From: a bacterium | GTDB lineage: Bacteria; Planctomycetota; Planctomycetia; Isosphaerales; Isosphaeraceae | Reading direction: 5' to 3' | DNA: 64,000 bases | Assembly (NCBI GenBank): GCA_016125085.1 | Contig: WGMM01000004.1 | Coordinates: 62,001 to 126,000 of the forward strand | Shown here: positions 20,687 to 30,205 of the stretch, piece by piece | Position numbering within the stretch: position 1 is the first letter of the stretch | How the letters are laid out: each line of letters starts with the position of its first letter | Translations under genes and position numbers: made by a program | Notes under the pieces: generated by a model | What the model saw: the letters and a program-made list of their open reading frames with translations, nothing else | Databases searched by the model: none | What the model was told of the DNA's origin: nothing

Positions 20687-21136
20687 ATGCAGGGCATGCA
20701 TGTGGATCCTCTGTTCCGCTTCCTTTACCCGCCGAACTGGTCGGTGGAGGAGTCGGGCGATGTCGAGGCCCGGATGGTCGAAGTCGAATCGCCGGACAAG
20801 ATGGCGTATCTTTCCATCCGTGTGCAGGGTGACCGTTCGACCGACGATATGCTGAACGAGGCCCTCCAGGCGATGACGGCCGAGTATGACGGCCTGAGGA
20901 GCGATCCGGTGGAGGCCGCGATCGATGGCCGGGCCGCGCGGGGTTACGACCTCGAATTCGTCAGCTTCGATTTCCCGGTCGGGGGCATGATCCGAACGAT
21001 CGACACGCCCGAAGGAACCATGCTCGTGATGGGGCAGTGGCTGAATTTCGACGAAGGCGATGCCCCCGTGAGCCACGCCGACGTGATCGCCGCGATCATG
21101 ACTTCGATCGAACTGTCGTTCGAAGACGACGAGTGA
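20687..21136 (+). CDS. Hypothetical soluble protein
   Basis: A 149-residue protein beginning MQGMHVDPLFRFLYPPNWSVEE. It alternates beta strands and helices, with the order FRFLYPPNWSV, MAYLSIRVQG, a helix LNEALQAMTAEY, then GRAARGYDLEFVS. This is reminiscent of PsbP/MOG1/DcrB-like folds, in which a short strand is followed by a long helix and a sheet. There is no signal peptide. A second Met three codons on is an alternative start. It is divergent from trpS and no partner is apparent. Confidence 0.7.
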   Translation: MQGMHVDPLFRFLYPPNWSVEESGDVEARMVEVESPDKMAYLSIRVQGDRSTDDMLNEALQAMTAEYDGLRSDPVEAAIDGRAARGYDLEFVSFDFPVGGMIRTIDTPEGTMLVMGQWLNFDEGDAPVSHADVIAAIMTSIELSFEDDE

Positions 21137-21372
21137 ATCTGGCAGTGTTTCAGCCTGGGGCGGGGCTTCAATTTCTCGATTCCTGGATTCGTTCGTGAGT
21201 GGCGGCGAATCCCGTCGCTCCTTTTCCGGAAATCGGTAAGATGGACTTAATATTCCGTTCCTGACGACGAACGGATTATCGTAGGGTTCCGGAATCTCGT
21301 GAAAGCCGGCTTTCGACGATCGTTTCGGAACTTGCGACGAAGTCTTTCCGAATCACGCAGGAGTTTACGACG

Positions 21373-22602
21373 ATGAAGCAGCGAATGGCACACACGCGTG
21401 CCCTGGCCGCGGGTGCGATGATTTTCGGCCTGGGTGTGTCGGGCGCGATGGCGTTCCCTGACGACAAGGCGAAGGAACAGGGCGGCGATCTGTCGGCGAT
21501 TCTCGAAAAGCTGCCGCCTGAGGTTCGAGAAAAACTGCTCGCCGAGATCGAGCGGCTCCGGGACGAAGCCGAGAAGCTCAAAGTCGATTCGCTCGAACGT
21601 GCTGAGCGGTTGAAATCCGACGCCGCGAAAAAAATCGAGGAGATGAAGCGAGACGCTCAGGAGCGGCTCGAACAGGTCGAAGTCCAGCTCAGGTCGAAGG
21701 CAGAGTCCGCCGAAGCGATCGCCAAAGAGCAGATCCTGAAAGCCAGGGCCCAGGCGGAACTGGCAAGGTCTCAAGCTCAGGAAGCCGCCGCCAAAGCCAG
21801 GGCCGAAGCTGAAAAACTCCATGCGGATCACGCAGGTAAGCACCATGCCGAAGGCGATCATGTCGCGAAGAAAAGCGTGACGGAAGAACGCACCGTGATC
21901 GTTCGTGGCGTTCCCTCCGGCGACGGCAAGAATGGCGAAGTGCAGGAAATGCGCGTCGAAATCGTCAAGGAAGATGGCCAGGACAAGCCTGTCGTACGCA
22001 TCTTCAAGGACGGCAAAGAAGTCAAGGCCGATCAGCTGCCCGGTGGCCTGGTGATCGAAGAAGAGATGCCCAAGGTGGACGTTCTGCGTGAAGCCGCGAA
22101 CCTGGAAAAGCTCCCGCCCGAAAAGCGTGCCGAACTCGAAAAAGCTCGCGAAGAGCTGAAAACGGCTCAGGAAAAGCTGCGAATCGCCGCAGAGAAGCTG
22201 GCGAAACTTCAGGGCGGCAAGCAGGGCAACGTGATGATCTTCCGCGGTCAGCCCGGTGTTCCTGTCGAAATCCGGCCTTTTATGGGCGACCGCGTGCCGG
22301 GTGTGCCGCTGCCGCCCGGTGCCGTCGGACGTGCGGACCGTCTGCCCCGCCCGCCGCTGCCACCGATGGTGCCCCAGCCGCCTGCCTCGCCTGAGCTGGA
22401 AAAGCGCATTTCGAAGGCTGAGCAAGCCCTCGACGACATCCTTCTCGAACTGAAGAAACTTCAGGACAACAAGAAGGACGGCGAAGATGACGATGACGAC
22501 GAAGAAGAAAAAGAAGAGAAGGGCGAAAAGAAGCCGGGACGTGAGAAGAACGACCGGCGACGCGACTCGGGCGATAAGGCTCGGGAAGAACGCAAGATCT
22601 GA
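21373..22602 (+). CDS. Secreted coiled-coil protein with charged C-terminal tail
   Basis: A 409-residue protein preceded by AGGAG at about 11 bases. The signal peptide (residues 1-28) ends at AMA-FPDD. Residues 45-155 form a long heptad-type coiled coil rich in Glu, Lys, Ala and Arg. A beta-rich segment with VTEERTVIVRG and RVEIVKEDGQDKPVVRIFKDG follows, then a second coiled coil near 245-285, a Pro/Val-rich stretch (PLPPGAVGRADRLPRPPLPP), a third short helix, and a tail with about ten acidic residues then basic ones. It could be a periplasmic scaffold. No known domain is recognised. Confidence 0.8.
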   Translation: MKQRMAHTRALAAGAMIFGLGVSGAMAFPDDKAKEQGGDLSAILEKLPPEVREKLLAEIERLRDEAEKLKVDSLERAERLKSDAAKKIEEMKRDAQERLEQVEVQLRSKAESAEAIAKEQILKARAQAELARSQAQEAAAKARAEAEKLHADHAGKHHAEGDHVAKKSVTEERTVIVRGVPSGDGKNGEVQEMRVEIVKEDGQDKPVVRIFKDGKEVKADQLPGGLVIEEEMPKVDVLREAANLEKLPPEKRAELEKAREELKTAQEKLRIAAEKLAKLQGGKQGNVMIFRGQPGVPVEIRPFMGDRVPGVPLPPGAVGRADRLPRPPLPPMVPQPPASPELEKRISKAEQALDDILLELKKLQDNKKDGEDDDDDEEEKEEKGEKKPGREKNDRRRDSGDKAREERKI

Positions 22603-22627
22603 TTGCTCAAGGCTGACGATCTTAACA

Positions 22628-22663
22628 CGAAAGGCGTCAATCCCGCGGGATTGACGCCTTTCG
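22628..22663. terminator. Perfect 36-base palindromic terminator
   Basis: The two 18-base arms are exactly complementary, with the centre CCGCGG, beginning CGAAAGGCGTC and ending GACGCCTTTCG. It sits between two convergent genes, so the same hairpin can end transcripts from both sides. T residues follow on the plus strand (TCTGTTT). Confidence 0.85.
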
Positions 22664-22695
22664 TCTGTTTCCGGATCTGCCGTCCGACCGATCGC

Positions 22696-23640
22696 TCAGG
22701 AGCCGTGGCCGTGGGCGAGGATATCGACCGGAGAGAAATGCCCGCCCAGAATTCCGAGGGCGATCTGCATGGCATCGGCTGAGGGGCCTTCGGCAAGCAG
22801 CGGTTCGAAATGTTCGATCTGGAACAGCTCGACTCCGATGAAGTCGGGTTCCTTCGTCGAACGGCCGGACGTGAGCCTGTGGCCTTCGGCCCATTCCCGA
22901 ACGAGTGCGGCATAGGCCTCGCCGAGGTGTTCGCAGAACTCGGTATAGTCGGTCAGACGTACTTGCGAGGCATGGCAATTGATAGCCCAGGCCTTCGTAT
23001 GGGCAAGTTTTTCGTCGTAGGTGAAGAAGGCATTGGGCCGAGGCAGGGGGCCCCAGGGGGTCCAGCCGCTCAGGATGAGCGTGCTGCTGAGTTCTGCACC
23101 GATCAGGCCGATGGCTGCGAGAGTGCGCGTCATCCGGTGGGCCATGTGGCCGTCGGTCGCCGGGGGAACGATGATTGCGCCCGGGCGTACCGAAGCGAAC
23201 CAGTCGACGACTTTTTCGATATCCGCCGGGGTGGGCTGGTATCCAGGTGAGCGATAGGCCTGAAGGTCCCAGCACACAGCTTCGGAGCCGAGCACACTGC
23301 ATTCGAGCCGGAATTCGTTCTCACGGACGCTGATTTTTTTCGATTCGTTGAGCCAGGGGGCATCGACGTTGCGTTCGCCAGCGAACACGAGCACTTCGAA
23401 GACCGGTATGCCGATGCGTACGGAATACTCATGGATCAGGCAGCCAGCGGAAATCGCGCCGTCATCGGCATGCGGACAAAGCATCACAAGGGGGCGATCC
23501 TTGGATACCGCGGGCTTGAGCGCTTCGCGAATATCGATCAGGTGAGCATGAGTTCCGCTTTTGCGGACCGTTCCCACGAGATGATCGCAAATGGCTGGAA
23601 AAGCGGAGTTACGCGCGCCCGAACATTCGTCGAGACTCAT
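22696..23640 (-). CDS. PIG-L family deacetylase
   Basis: A 314-residue protein of the LmbE/PIG-L type, Zn-dependent enzymes that remove N-acetyl groups from GlcNAc derivatives. The metal motif PHADDGAISAGC (usually PHPDD) follows a strand LVMLCP near residues 50-65, and a second metal His is likely in ATDGHMAHRM. The first 45 residues are an extension with no signal peptide. The substrate is unknown; related planctomycete proteins are thought to act on sugar conjugates. It is a single gene with a terminator shared with the convergent coiled-coil gene. Confidence 0.85.
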   Translation of the reverse strand: MSLDECSGARNSAFPAICDHLVGTVRKSGTHAHLIDIREALKPAVSKDRPLVMLCPHADDGAISAGCLIHEYSVRIGIPVFEVLVFAGERNVDAPWLNESKKISVRENEFRLECSVLGSEAVCWDLQAYRSPGYQPTPADIEKVVDWFASVRPGAIIVPPATDGHMAHRMTRTLAAIGLIGAELSSTLILSGWTPWGPLPRPNAFFTYDEKLAHTKAWAINCHASQVRLTDYTEFCEHLGEAYAALVREWAEGHRLTSGRSTKEPDFIGVELFQIEHFEPLLAEGPSADAMQIALGILGGHFSPVDILAHGHGS

Positions 23641-23984
23641 CGGTCACCTGAAAACACTGGTTGTGTTCGACTTCGGATCGTCCCTGCAACGGTCAGGCGT
23701 TCACGCCTGCTTAATCTATGCGTCATTCAGAATAAAGTATGATTCGAAGAACGTAGAAGGTCAAACATCGACTTGCGGTTTTCGCTCGATGAGTTCGACA
23801 CAACCTTATGAGGCACCGAATGATGGCTGAACGTCCGCGGCAGAACGGGGATGTGCGATTTCGTGCCGATACGCGCGGATTCTGTCAATTTTGCGGTTTG
23901 GAGTGTCGATAATCCGTTCGTTCGGATGCGCTCGACCGGCTTTATGCGCTTTGGGTCGGCGTGGAAGTGGGCGAAGGAGTCGCC
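23641..23984. other. Intergenic region between divergent genes
   Basis: This 344-base stretch separates the PIG-L gene (minus) from the long lipoprotein gene (plus). A perfect 7-base hairpin CAGGCGT-tc-ACGCCTG lies at 23694-23709, followed by an AT-rich patch to about 23750 that includes TATGAT. No gene or convincing promoter pair is seen; the two genes' promoters presumably lie here. Confidence 0.45.
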
Positions 23985-26900
23985 ATGCGGGCCAATTCAG
24001 CGAAAACTCGGAATTCTGCGATCGGTTTGATCGCGCTGGTCGCCATCGGCTGCGTACAGAACCGTCAGGCGCGGGTGGAGAAAACGCCCCTGGCTTCCGA
24101 ACAGGGTGGCTGGATCAAGAAGTTCCCTTACCTGACTTCCAACACTGGTCGTCAATCGGTCTTCGAAAACCCCAGCCAATGGCCAGCCAAACCGGCGGAA
24201 GAGGTCGTGCAGACCCGCTTCGCACAGCTCTTCCCGAACTTGAGCCGAAGGTCGTCGGGACGTGTCAATCCGTCGACCGCGAGTCTTGCCGAAACGCCTG
24301 TCGAATCTGACGTAAGCCTTGATGCCCTCGCTGCTTCCGAAACTCCGGCCGAGCAGCGGACGGAATCGGCCACAGTCGCACCAGAGCCCCCTCCGGCCGA
24401 TGCGGCCGTGGCAACGACTGAGCCCACGACTTCGTCAGTGACCGATGCGGCTCCTGAATCCGCTCGTTCGTCCGCGAAAGTCGACTGGGCGACGCTTTCC
24501 GCGAATTCGGCCGGCGTGGCTTCCGTCGTCGCCGCCCTGGCGGCCGTTGCCGATGCCGAAGTGATTTCCACTGCTGAAGTTCGGGCCGAAGCCGAAGGCC
24601 CGGAAAGTGTCTCGCAGGAAGAAGCCGTCGCGGCGAAACCGGCGCTTGATCCGCAAAGCGCAAGCCCGACTGCTGAGTCAGCTACGCAAGTTGCAGATCA
24701 AACGGAAGTTGCGACGCCCCCGGCAGCAGCGGAACCAGTTGCTCAAGCGGCTTCGGCAGATGCCGTCGAATCGGACCAGCCCGTGGGCGAGTCATCCGCA
24801 GGCTCGACTGCCGTCGCGGCAAGTTCGCCGGAACCGGAAAAGGCATCGCAACCAGCTGCTTCTGAAGTGGTTGCGAACGCCGAAACGGCGCGATCTCCGC
24901 TCACGGCCGTCCATGCCGATGACCTGCCGGCGACTTTGCCTCCCGCGGTCGATGCCGTGAGCGACACGAATGCCGATTCGGTCGCCACACCTCTTGCGAA
25001 TTCTGCACCGGTGGCAGAACCGGTGGCTCAGAGCGAAGCTCCTGCCGCGAAAGAACTTGAGATACCTGGCATCACGACATCCGTCGACCAGCCGGAAAAT
25101 GCGACCGAACAGGCGAAGGCCGAACGGTCTCCATCGACTGACCCCGTGCCGCAAGTCGCAATTCGGGAACGGGATCCGGCTACACCAGTACCGGCTTTGC
25201 CTGCGACGTCACAAGTCTTGACGGAGCAGCCTGTTGCGGCGATGCCTGCCGCATCCGCCGAAACACCGAAACCGATGCCGGAAATCCCTGCGATCCCGGC
25301 GGAAGAGGTCAAATCCGCAGTTGCCGTCACTTCACCGAAGGAAGCTGGACAAGCCGAAATCTCCGTCGCAAGCCCAGCAACGGTAACAAGTTCAGCTGTG
25401 CCTGCTCCTGCTGTTCTGACTGCTCCCGAAGTCCCGCCGATTCCGGCCGCCCCTGCTCCTGAGCCTGTCGTGCCGGGCTTGCCGGCGAACGAACCGGTAG
25501 CACAGCCGGTTCAGCCCGCGCCAGCTGCTCCGGTGCTCGAAGCTCCTGCTCCGCAAGAACTTCCGGCTCGAACCGAAGCTAACGCCGGGACGCTGGAAAT
25601 ACCAGGTGTTCCTGCCGCCGTGTCATCGACGGTGACGGAACCTTCGAATCCGGCCGCCAGAAACGTACCTGAACCGCCAGCCGCAGCGAATACGCAAAGG
25701 CAAGAGCCTGCGAATGTTACGCCTATGCCTGCTCCCGCTGAGCTTCCGGGAAGTCTGGCCGAACCGCCTCCGCCCGCACCGGCGCCGGAATTGCAGGTTC
25801 CGGGTATTTCCGAACGCCCGCTGACGAACGAGCCGCAAGCGAAATCACCGAATGTCGATTCTCCGTCCGATGCTGGCGTCGAACGATCTTCCGGCGCTAC
25901 GTTCAAGGGCGTAACTCCTGACGCCAGCGAGTCTGCCGTCGTACCTGCGAGCGATGCACCCGATGCGGTCAAGCCTGTCGAAACCGGCCCTGATTCGGGT
26001 GCGGCCAGTGGTGCGGACTCGGGCGAAGAGATCCCGGTGCTTCAACCACTGCCGGACGATGACACAGCTCAGGTTTCCGAAGGCGCGGGATCGGCGATCG
26101 AGCGCAAACCCGGGGAACTCGTGATTCACTTGCGGCTGTCGAACCCTTTTCGACTGAGCCGGTTCCGGTCCACGCCCGACGACCAGCCATCGCAGGTTTC
26201 GACCACCCGGGGCTTGAAGTCCGCAGCTCGAAACCTCTTCGCCTGGCAACGTGGTACGAAGACGGTAACCGTCGAAGCTCCAGTCGATTCGGACTTCCCA
26301 TCGGAAGAACCGGCACCGGTCGCTCAGCCTGAACCGGCGACGGACGTCGCTGAAAAGCCTGAAGAAATGGGAAACACTGAGGCAGTCGCGGTCTCCGGAA
26401 CGGAACCCGCGGTAGTGGAACAGGTTGCGGATGATGTCGAACCGGCCGTAGCGGCCAGGTCACAAACCGGGACGACCATTTCGGATGCTGTCGCGAATGC
26501 GGATTCGCGAGCCGAAGCGAAAGATCATCCGGAAATCGAAAGCACTCGAAGATCGTCGCGAATCGCCGCATTCTTCGTGCCGGGGCGGACTCAAGCCATG
26601 GCCAACCCGGCACCGGCGCGCACGAGTAACGGTCTGCCCGCCGTCGAATTTCCGGCCAGTTATCACGCCGCTCGACCCCGCTCGGCCAATCCGTGGTACG
26701 CTCATGCCAAACCCGCGGTGAATCCGCTGGCGGATCCACGCAGGGATATGGCTCCGGTAACAGCGATCCCGGCGACGCCGGCTCCAGTGATGCCGGTTAC
26801 GAAAACCGCATCGAAACCGGCGCTGAGGCCGGATCTGGAAATCGTCCGCACATCGCTGAACGTTCCCGCGGCGTCGACCCCGGTTCCTGCTGTGATCAAG

Positions 26901-27053
26901 GCGGAGACACCGAAAGATCAGCCGGTCGCCAAAGTCTCTTCGAGCTGGTGGTCCAACAGTGGCAAGGGTTTACGGCGGATGATCCTCGGCGAGGAAGAGG
27001 TTGTCCCGCCCAAGCGTCCGAACTGGGCAAAGCGTCAATCTTCGGACCGTTGA
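23985..27053 (+). CDS. Very long Ala/Pro/Glu-rich lipoprotein
   Basis: A 1022-residue protein. The ATG is preceded by AAGGAG at about 9 bases. The signal ends in the lipobox ALVAIGC, so the mature chain would be lipid-anchored. A short structured part follows (WIKKFPYLTSNTGRQSVFENP). From about residue 100 to 870 the chain is dominated by Ala, Pro, Glu, Val, Ser and Thr with recurring pieces such as PAPA, EPVAQ and LEIPG-type words. The C-terminal 150 residues are more ordered, with SSWWSNSGKGLRRMILGEEE and a basic end. Codon use is normal for the region, which argues against a chance frame. It is probably an extended, disordered envelope-spanning or surface stalk protein. No family recognised. 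Confidence 0.8.
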   Translation: MRANSAKTRNSAIGLIALVAIGCVQNRQARVEKTPLASEQGGWIKKFPYLTSNTGRQSVFENPSQWPAKPAEEVVQTRFAQLFPNLSRRSSGRVNPSTASLAETPVESDVSLDALAASETPAEQRTESATVAPEPPPADAAVATTEPTTSSVTDAAPESARSSAKVDWATLSANSAGVASVVAALAAVADAEVISTAEVRAEAEGPESVSQEEAVAAKPALDPQSASPTAESATQVADQTEVATPPAAAEPVAQAASADAVESDQPVGESSAGSTAVAASSPEPEKASQPAASEVVANAETARSPLTAVHADDLPATLPPAVDAVSDTNADSVATPLANSAPVAEPVAQSEAPAAKELEIPGITTSVDQPENATEQAKAERSPSTDPVPQVAIRERDPATPVPALPATSQVLTEQPVAAMPAASAETPKPMPEIPAIPAEEVKSAVAVTSPKEAGQAEISVASPATVTSSAVPAPAVLTAPEVPPIPAAPAPEPVVPGLPANEPVAQPVQPAPAAPVLEAPAPQELPARTEANAGTLEIPGVPAAVSSTVTEPSNPAARNVPEPPAAANTQRQEPANVTPMPAPAELPGSLAEPPPPAPAPELQVPGISERPLTNEPQAKSPNVDSPSDAGVERSSGATFKGVTPDASESAVVPASDAPDAVKPVETGPDSGAASGADSGEEIPVLQPLPDDDTAQVSEGAGSAIERKPGELVIHLRLSNPFRLSRFRSTPDDQPSQVSTTRGLKSAARNLFAWQRGTKTVTVEAPVDSDFPSEEPAPVAQPEPATDVAEKPEEMGNTEAVAVSGTEPAVVEQVADDVEPAVAARSQTGTTISDAVANADSRAEAKDHPEIESTRRSSRIAAFFVPGRTQAMANPAPARTSNGLPAVEFPASYHAARPRSANPWYAHAKPAVNPLADPRRDMAPVTAIPATPAPVMPVTKTASKPALRPDLEIVRTSLNVPAASTPVPAVIKAETPKDQPVAKVSSSWWSNSGKGLRRMILGEEEVVPPKRPNWAKRQSSDR

Positions 27054-27101
27054 ATCGCCGGTGAAGCGACGGCTCGCTTCGAGCGTCGTCCGGCTGGCGG
27101 T

Positions 27102-28562
27102 TCACGCATCCTTTTCTTCGATACGATGGTTTTCCAGGAATCCGTGCAGCTTCTCGGAAAGTTCGTCGACGACATCGGAATGCATCGAAGAAACGTCGTG
27201 GATTTCCCAGCGGTCTTCCGGCTTGACGTAAAGTGAGCGTTCGATGCCGTTGGCTTCGTCGTCTTCGTCCGCGACGCTCTCGTCCTCGGCTTTGGGCTCT
27301 TCGATCAGCAGCCAGTCACGTGTCCGGATGGCGAAAGTTTCGTTGTCCATGGCATAAACGGCACTGTCGCGCCAGGGGCTTTCGTGGTCGTTCAATAACG
27401 GCGCAAGGCTCTGGCCAGGCCAGTCTTCGGGCGGTTCGACGCCCAGCGACTCGCAAAGGGTCGGGGCCAGATCGACCGTCTGCACGAGCGCCGCGCAGCG
27501 CTGGCCGTTTTCGGCCGCGGATGGCCAGCGGACGATCAGAGGCGTGTGTGCCAGCTCTTCATGCACGGAGGCGATCGGGCGTCGTACGAAGTCGTGTTCT
27601 CCGAGTGGTTCGCCCTGATCCGAGACGAAAATCACGACGATCTCTTCGCGCTTGCCGGTGCGGTCGAGGTGATCGAGCAGCCTGCCGACCTGGTTGTCCA
27701 GCAGTGTGACGGCCCCCGCGTAGGTTTTGCGGAGGCGAACCAGTTCGTCGTCGGTGATGGCGTCGCCGACCCACCCGCCAGGCACATCGACGAGCACTGC
27801 CACGTCTTTCGCCTGTTCGGCCTGAGGGGCCAGCAGGTCGCCCGTTTCATGCACGACGAACTGGTCGGCGGCTTCCGCGGCATAGTAATCACGGAATTCT
27901 TCGGGGATGTCCCAGGGGCCATGGGGGCAGAAAATGTCCAGCCAGAGCAGGAACGGCTTTCGATCCGTGGAACGATCACGCTGTTCGAGCCAGTCGATGG
28001 CCGTGTCGATCACTTGCCCGGCTCCGGTTTTGGCGACATCGTGAAGCCGGCCGGATTTCTGGCGATTACGCAACAGGTTGGCCCAGCGGTCTTTCCAGAG
28101 GTCGTGATGCGGGTCATCCGCGGGTGGGAGCCGCAAGCCCGGTTCGGATTCGACGGGCGGATCGCCCGGGCCAGGTTCGCACCAGGCGTCGTAGCCTGAA
28201 CCGCGAATCAGGAGAGTTTCGGACCAGGCAGCCGTGTAACCCATATCGGGATCGTTGACGTAAGGACAGTCGCTGATGAGCGTTGTGCGAACGCCAGCGG
28301 AATCGAGCGAGCGAAGGGCTTCGAATTCGTCGGGGCTGTTCACGGGGCCCCAGCCGAGCAGCTCGTCGTGCAGGGTGTAACGGCCCGACCACCAGGATCT
28401 TCGCGTGGGCAGGGTGGTGAGGTTATCGGGGAAGTGCCAGTCGAACACGACTCCCTCAGCCGCAAGCCGGTCGATGTTTGGGGTATGGATCCAGGGGTTC
28501 CCGTAAGCGCCTAAATAAGCAGCTTGCAGTCCGTTCGAACAAATCACGAGGCAGTGCGGCAT
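27102..28562 (-). CDS. Sulfatase-like protein lacking the catalytic Cys/Ser
   Basis: A 486-residue member of the alkaline-phosphatase/sulfatase superfamily. Recognisable parts: LGAYGNPWIHTPNIDRLAAEG near the start, the region LTTLPTRRSWWSGRY where active sulfatases have C/S-X-P-X-R, a metal-type motif IVVIFVSDQGEPLGEHDF, and a C-terminal subdomain. The residue to be converted to formylglycine is T50 here, and the N-terminal metal-binding Asp pair of the family is replaced by SN (residues 9-10). It therefore appears unable to act as a sulfatase by the known mechanism. No signal peptide is seen, unlike most planctomycete sulfatases. It might be a phosphatase-type relative or a non-catalytic binding protein. 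Confidence 0.85.
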   Translation of the reverse strand: MPHCLVICSNGLQAAYLGAYGNPWIHTPNIDRLAAEGVVFDWHFPDNLTTLPTRRSWWSGRYTLHDELLGWGPVNSPDEFEALRSLDSAGVRTTLISDCPYVNDPDMGYTAAWSETLLIRGSGYDAWCEPGPGDPPVESEPGLRLPPADDPHHDLWKDRWANLLRNRQKSGRLHDVAKTGAGQVIDTAIDWLEQRDRSTDRKPFLLWLDIFCPHGPWDIPEEFRDYYAAEAADQFVVHETGDLLAPQAEQAKDVAVLVDVPGGWVGDAITDDELVRLRKTYAGAVTLLDNQVGRLLDHLDRTGKREEIVVIFVSDQGEPLGEHDFVRRPIASVHEELAHTPLIVRWPSAAENGQRCAALVQTVDLAPTLCESLGVEPPEDWPGQSLAPLLNDHESPWRDSAVYAMDNETFAIRTRDWLLIEEPKAEDESVADEDDEANGIERSLYVKPEDRWEIHDVSSMHSDVVDELSEKLHGFLENHRIEEKDA

Positions 28563-28623
28563 TTTCGTTTCGTATCCGGTCGATGGAGTCGGCTCGCGGT
28601 TTCGCGTGACCTGAAAAGTGCGG

Positions 28624-28651
28624 ATGACGTATTCTGCAAAATCATTATAAT
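28624..28651 (+). promoter_or_regulatory. Promoter of the esterase gene
   Basis: A perfect -10 box TATAAT follows a -35-like ATGACG after 16 bases. Transcription would begin near 28658, leaving a leader of about 85 bases that contains ACCGA/TCGGT arms around 28672-28690. Confidence 0.5.
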
Positions 28652-28743
28652 CCGAATCAACTTATCACACGACCGAGCGTCCGTTCGGTTCCGCACTGAC
28701 ACGACCCCAAGGACTGTTCCGTTTTCGAAGGAGTGAGCGACAG

Positions 28744-29991
28744 ATGAACGGCATCGCATGGATTCGAACGTCGTTGATGGCCCTGGGAATGTTCGCGGTA
28801 TTTCAGGCAGGGGCCGTTGATGCTTCCGGGCAGATACAAAGCGCATTGGATCACGCGCAACTGTCTGACATCCTGCACTCGAAGCCCCAGGGAGCCGAGG
28901 CCGGGAAAATCGCGAACGACGTTCGGAAGTGGTTCGGCGACAAGGATCTCAAGAAGGGGGCCCGGCCGAAGGTGGACGGCATCAATGTCGCCTTCGCCAT
29001 CGAAGCCGAGAACCCTGCCGCACCGCCGGTGATCATGGACACCGTCAAAGGCGTGAGCCTGGAGCTGAACCGGCTCGGCGATACGAATCTGTACGTGGCC
29101 TCGGTGGGCCTGCGCCCGGGTTCTTCGTGGCACTGGGCTTATCGCGTCGGCCCCGTCGAGACTTCGAGCGGTACGCTTGAAGTTTATCTGCCGAATCATG
29201 ACAACGTGCGTGATCCGGCGAATCCGAAGGGTGCCCTGAAGCACATGGGCGTGTTCGAGTCGAAAATATTCCCGGGCACGACGCGCAACTGGTGGATCTA
29301 CGTACCGGCCCAGTATGACGGTACGGAACCAGCCTCCGTGATGGTGTTTCAGGATGGCCAGAGCTACAAGGACTTCGTGCCGGACGTGTTCGATAACCTG
29401 ATCGCACGTAAGGAGATGCCGGTGACGGTCGGTATTTTCCTGGAGCCTGGCAAGCTGGCCGGCGGCAAGTCGAACCGGAGCTTCGAATACGACACGCTTT
29501 CGGATCAATACGCCCGGTTTCTGATCGAGGAAATTCTGCCGGAAACGGAAAAGCACGTGAAGCTGAAGAAGGACGCGGCCAGCCGGGCGATCGCCGGGAT
29601 CAGCTCAGGCGGCATTTGTGCCTTCACGGTCGCCTGGGAGCGGCCGGACCAGTTTTCCAAGGTGCTCTCGTGGGTGGGCAGCTTCACCAACATCGCAAGC
29701 GGCCCGAGCGGCAGGGCGGGTGGCCACAATTATCCGGCCATGATCCGTAAGACTCCCGAAAAGCCGATCCGGATCTTCCTGCAAGCCGGGTCGAACGACC
29801 TCGATAACGAACACGGCAACTGGCCGCTCGCCAATCAGGAAATGGCACGGGCGCTACGGTTCAAGGGCTATGACTATCAGTTCGTGATGGGCGAAGGATT
29901 CCATTCGAACCTGCACGGCAAGGCCATTCTGCCCGATTCGCTGCGATGGCTGTGGCGTGACGAATCGAAGGAAGAAAAAGAAGAGAAATGA
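28744..29991 (+). CDS. Secreted esterase (enterochelin esterase/esterase D-like)
   Basis: A 415-residue protein with AAGGAG about 14 bases upstream and a signal peptide (residues 1-28). An N-terminal beta-sandwich-like domain (about 60-165, with an immunoglobulin-like order) precedes the alpha/beta hydrolase. The catalytic pieces are YVPAQYDGTEPASVMVFQDG, the nucleophile elbow GISSGG, an Asp region (GSNDLDNEHGNW) and a terminal His in FHSNLHG. The same layout occurs in Fes-type and feruloyl-esterase-like enzymes of planctomycetes. Substrate is likely an ester of a plant or algal polysaccharide or a siderophore, but is not determined. It ends with a charged tail ESKEEKEEK. Confidence 0.88.
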   Translation: MNGIAWIRTSLMALGMFAVFQAGAVDASGQIQSALDHAQLSDILHSKPQGAEAGKIANDVRKWFGDKDLKKGARPKVDGINVAFAIEAENPAAPPVIMDTVKGVSLELNRLGDTNLYVASVGLRPGSSWHWAYRVGPVETSSGTLEVYLPNHDNVRDPANPKGALKHMGVFESKIFPGTTRNWWIYVPAQYDGTEPASVMVFQDGQSYKDFVPDVFDNLIARKEMPVTVGIFLEPGKLAGGKSNRSFEYDTLSDQYARFLIEEILPETEKHVKLKKDAASRAIAGISSGGICAFTVAWERPDQFSKVLSWVGSFTNIASGPSGRAGGHNYPAMIRKTPEKPIRIFLQAGSNDLDNEHGNWPLANQEMARALRFKGYDYQFVMGEGFHSNLHGKAILPDSLRWLWRDESKEEKEEK

Positions 29992-30021
29992 CCGCGGTGG
30001 GCGGCTCTCGATGAACCATTC

Positions 30022-30052
30022 AGGCGGGGAGCGATCGAATCGCTTCCCGCCT
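30022..30052 (+). terminator. Hairpin terminator after the esterase gene
   Basis: A 14-pair stem, AGGCGGGGAGCGAT pairing with ATCGCTTCCCGCCT (one G-U), with a CGA loop and then TTCGATTTTT. It is one of the best intrinsic terminators in the window. Confidence 0.85.
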
Positions 30053-30205
30053 TTCGATTTTTGGACATCCAATTGGGCCGATCGTCTTCTCTTGCCGGGG
30101 CTTTATCGGCCCGGCGGATTCGTGTATGTTCTGGTTTCGCCGAACTTCGTCGCTGACGGAGTCTCTCGATCCACCCGCCCTGAATCGACCGGATCTTTCA
30201 TCGAA

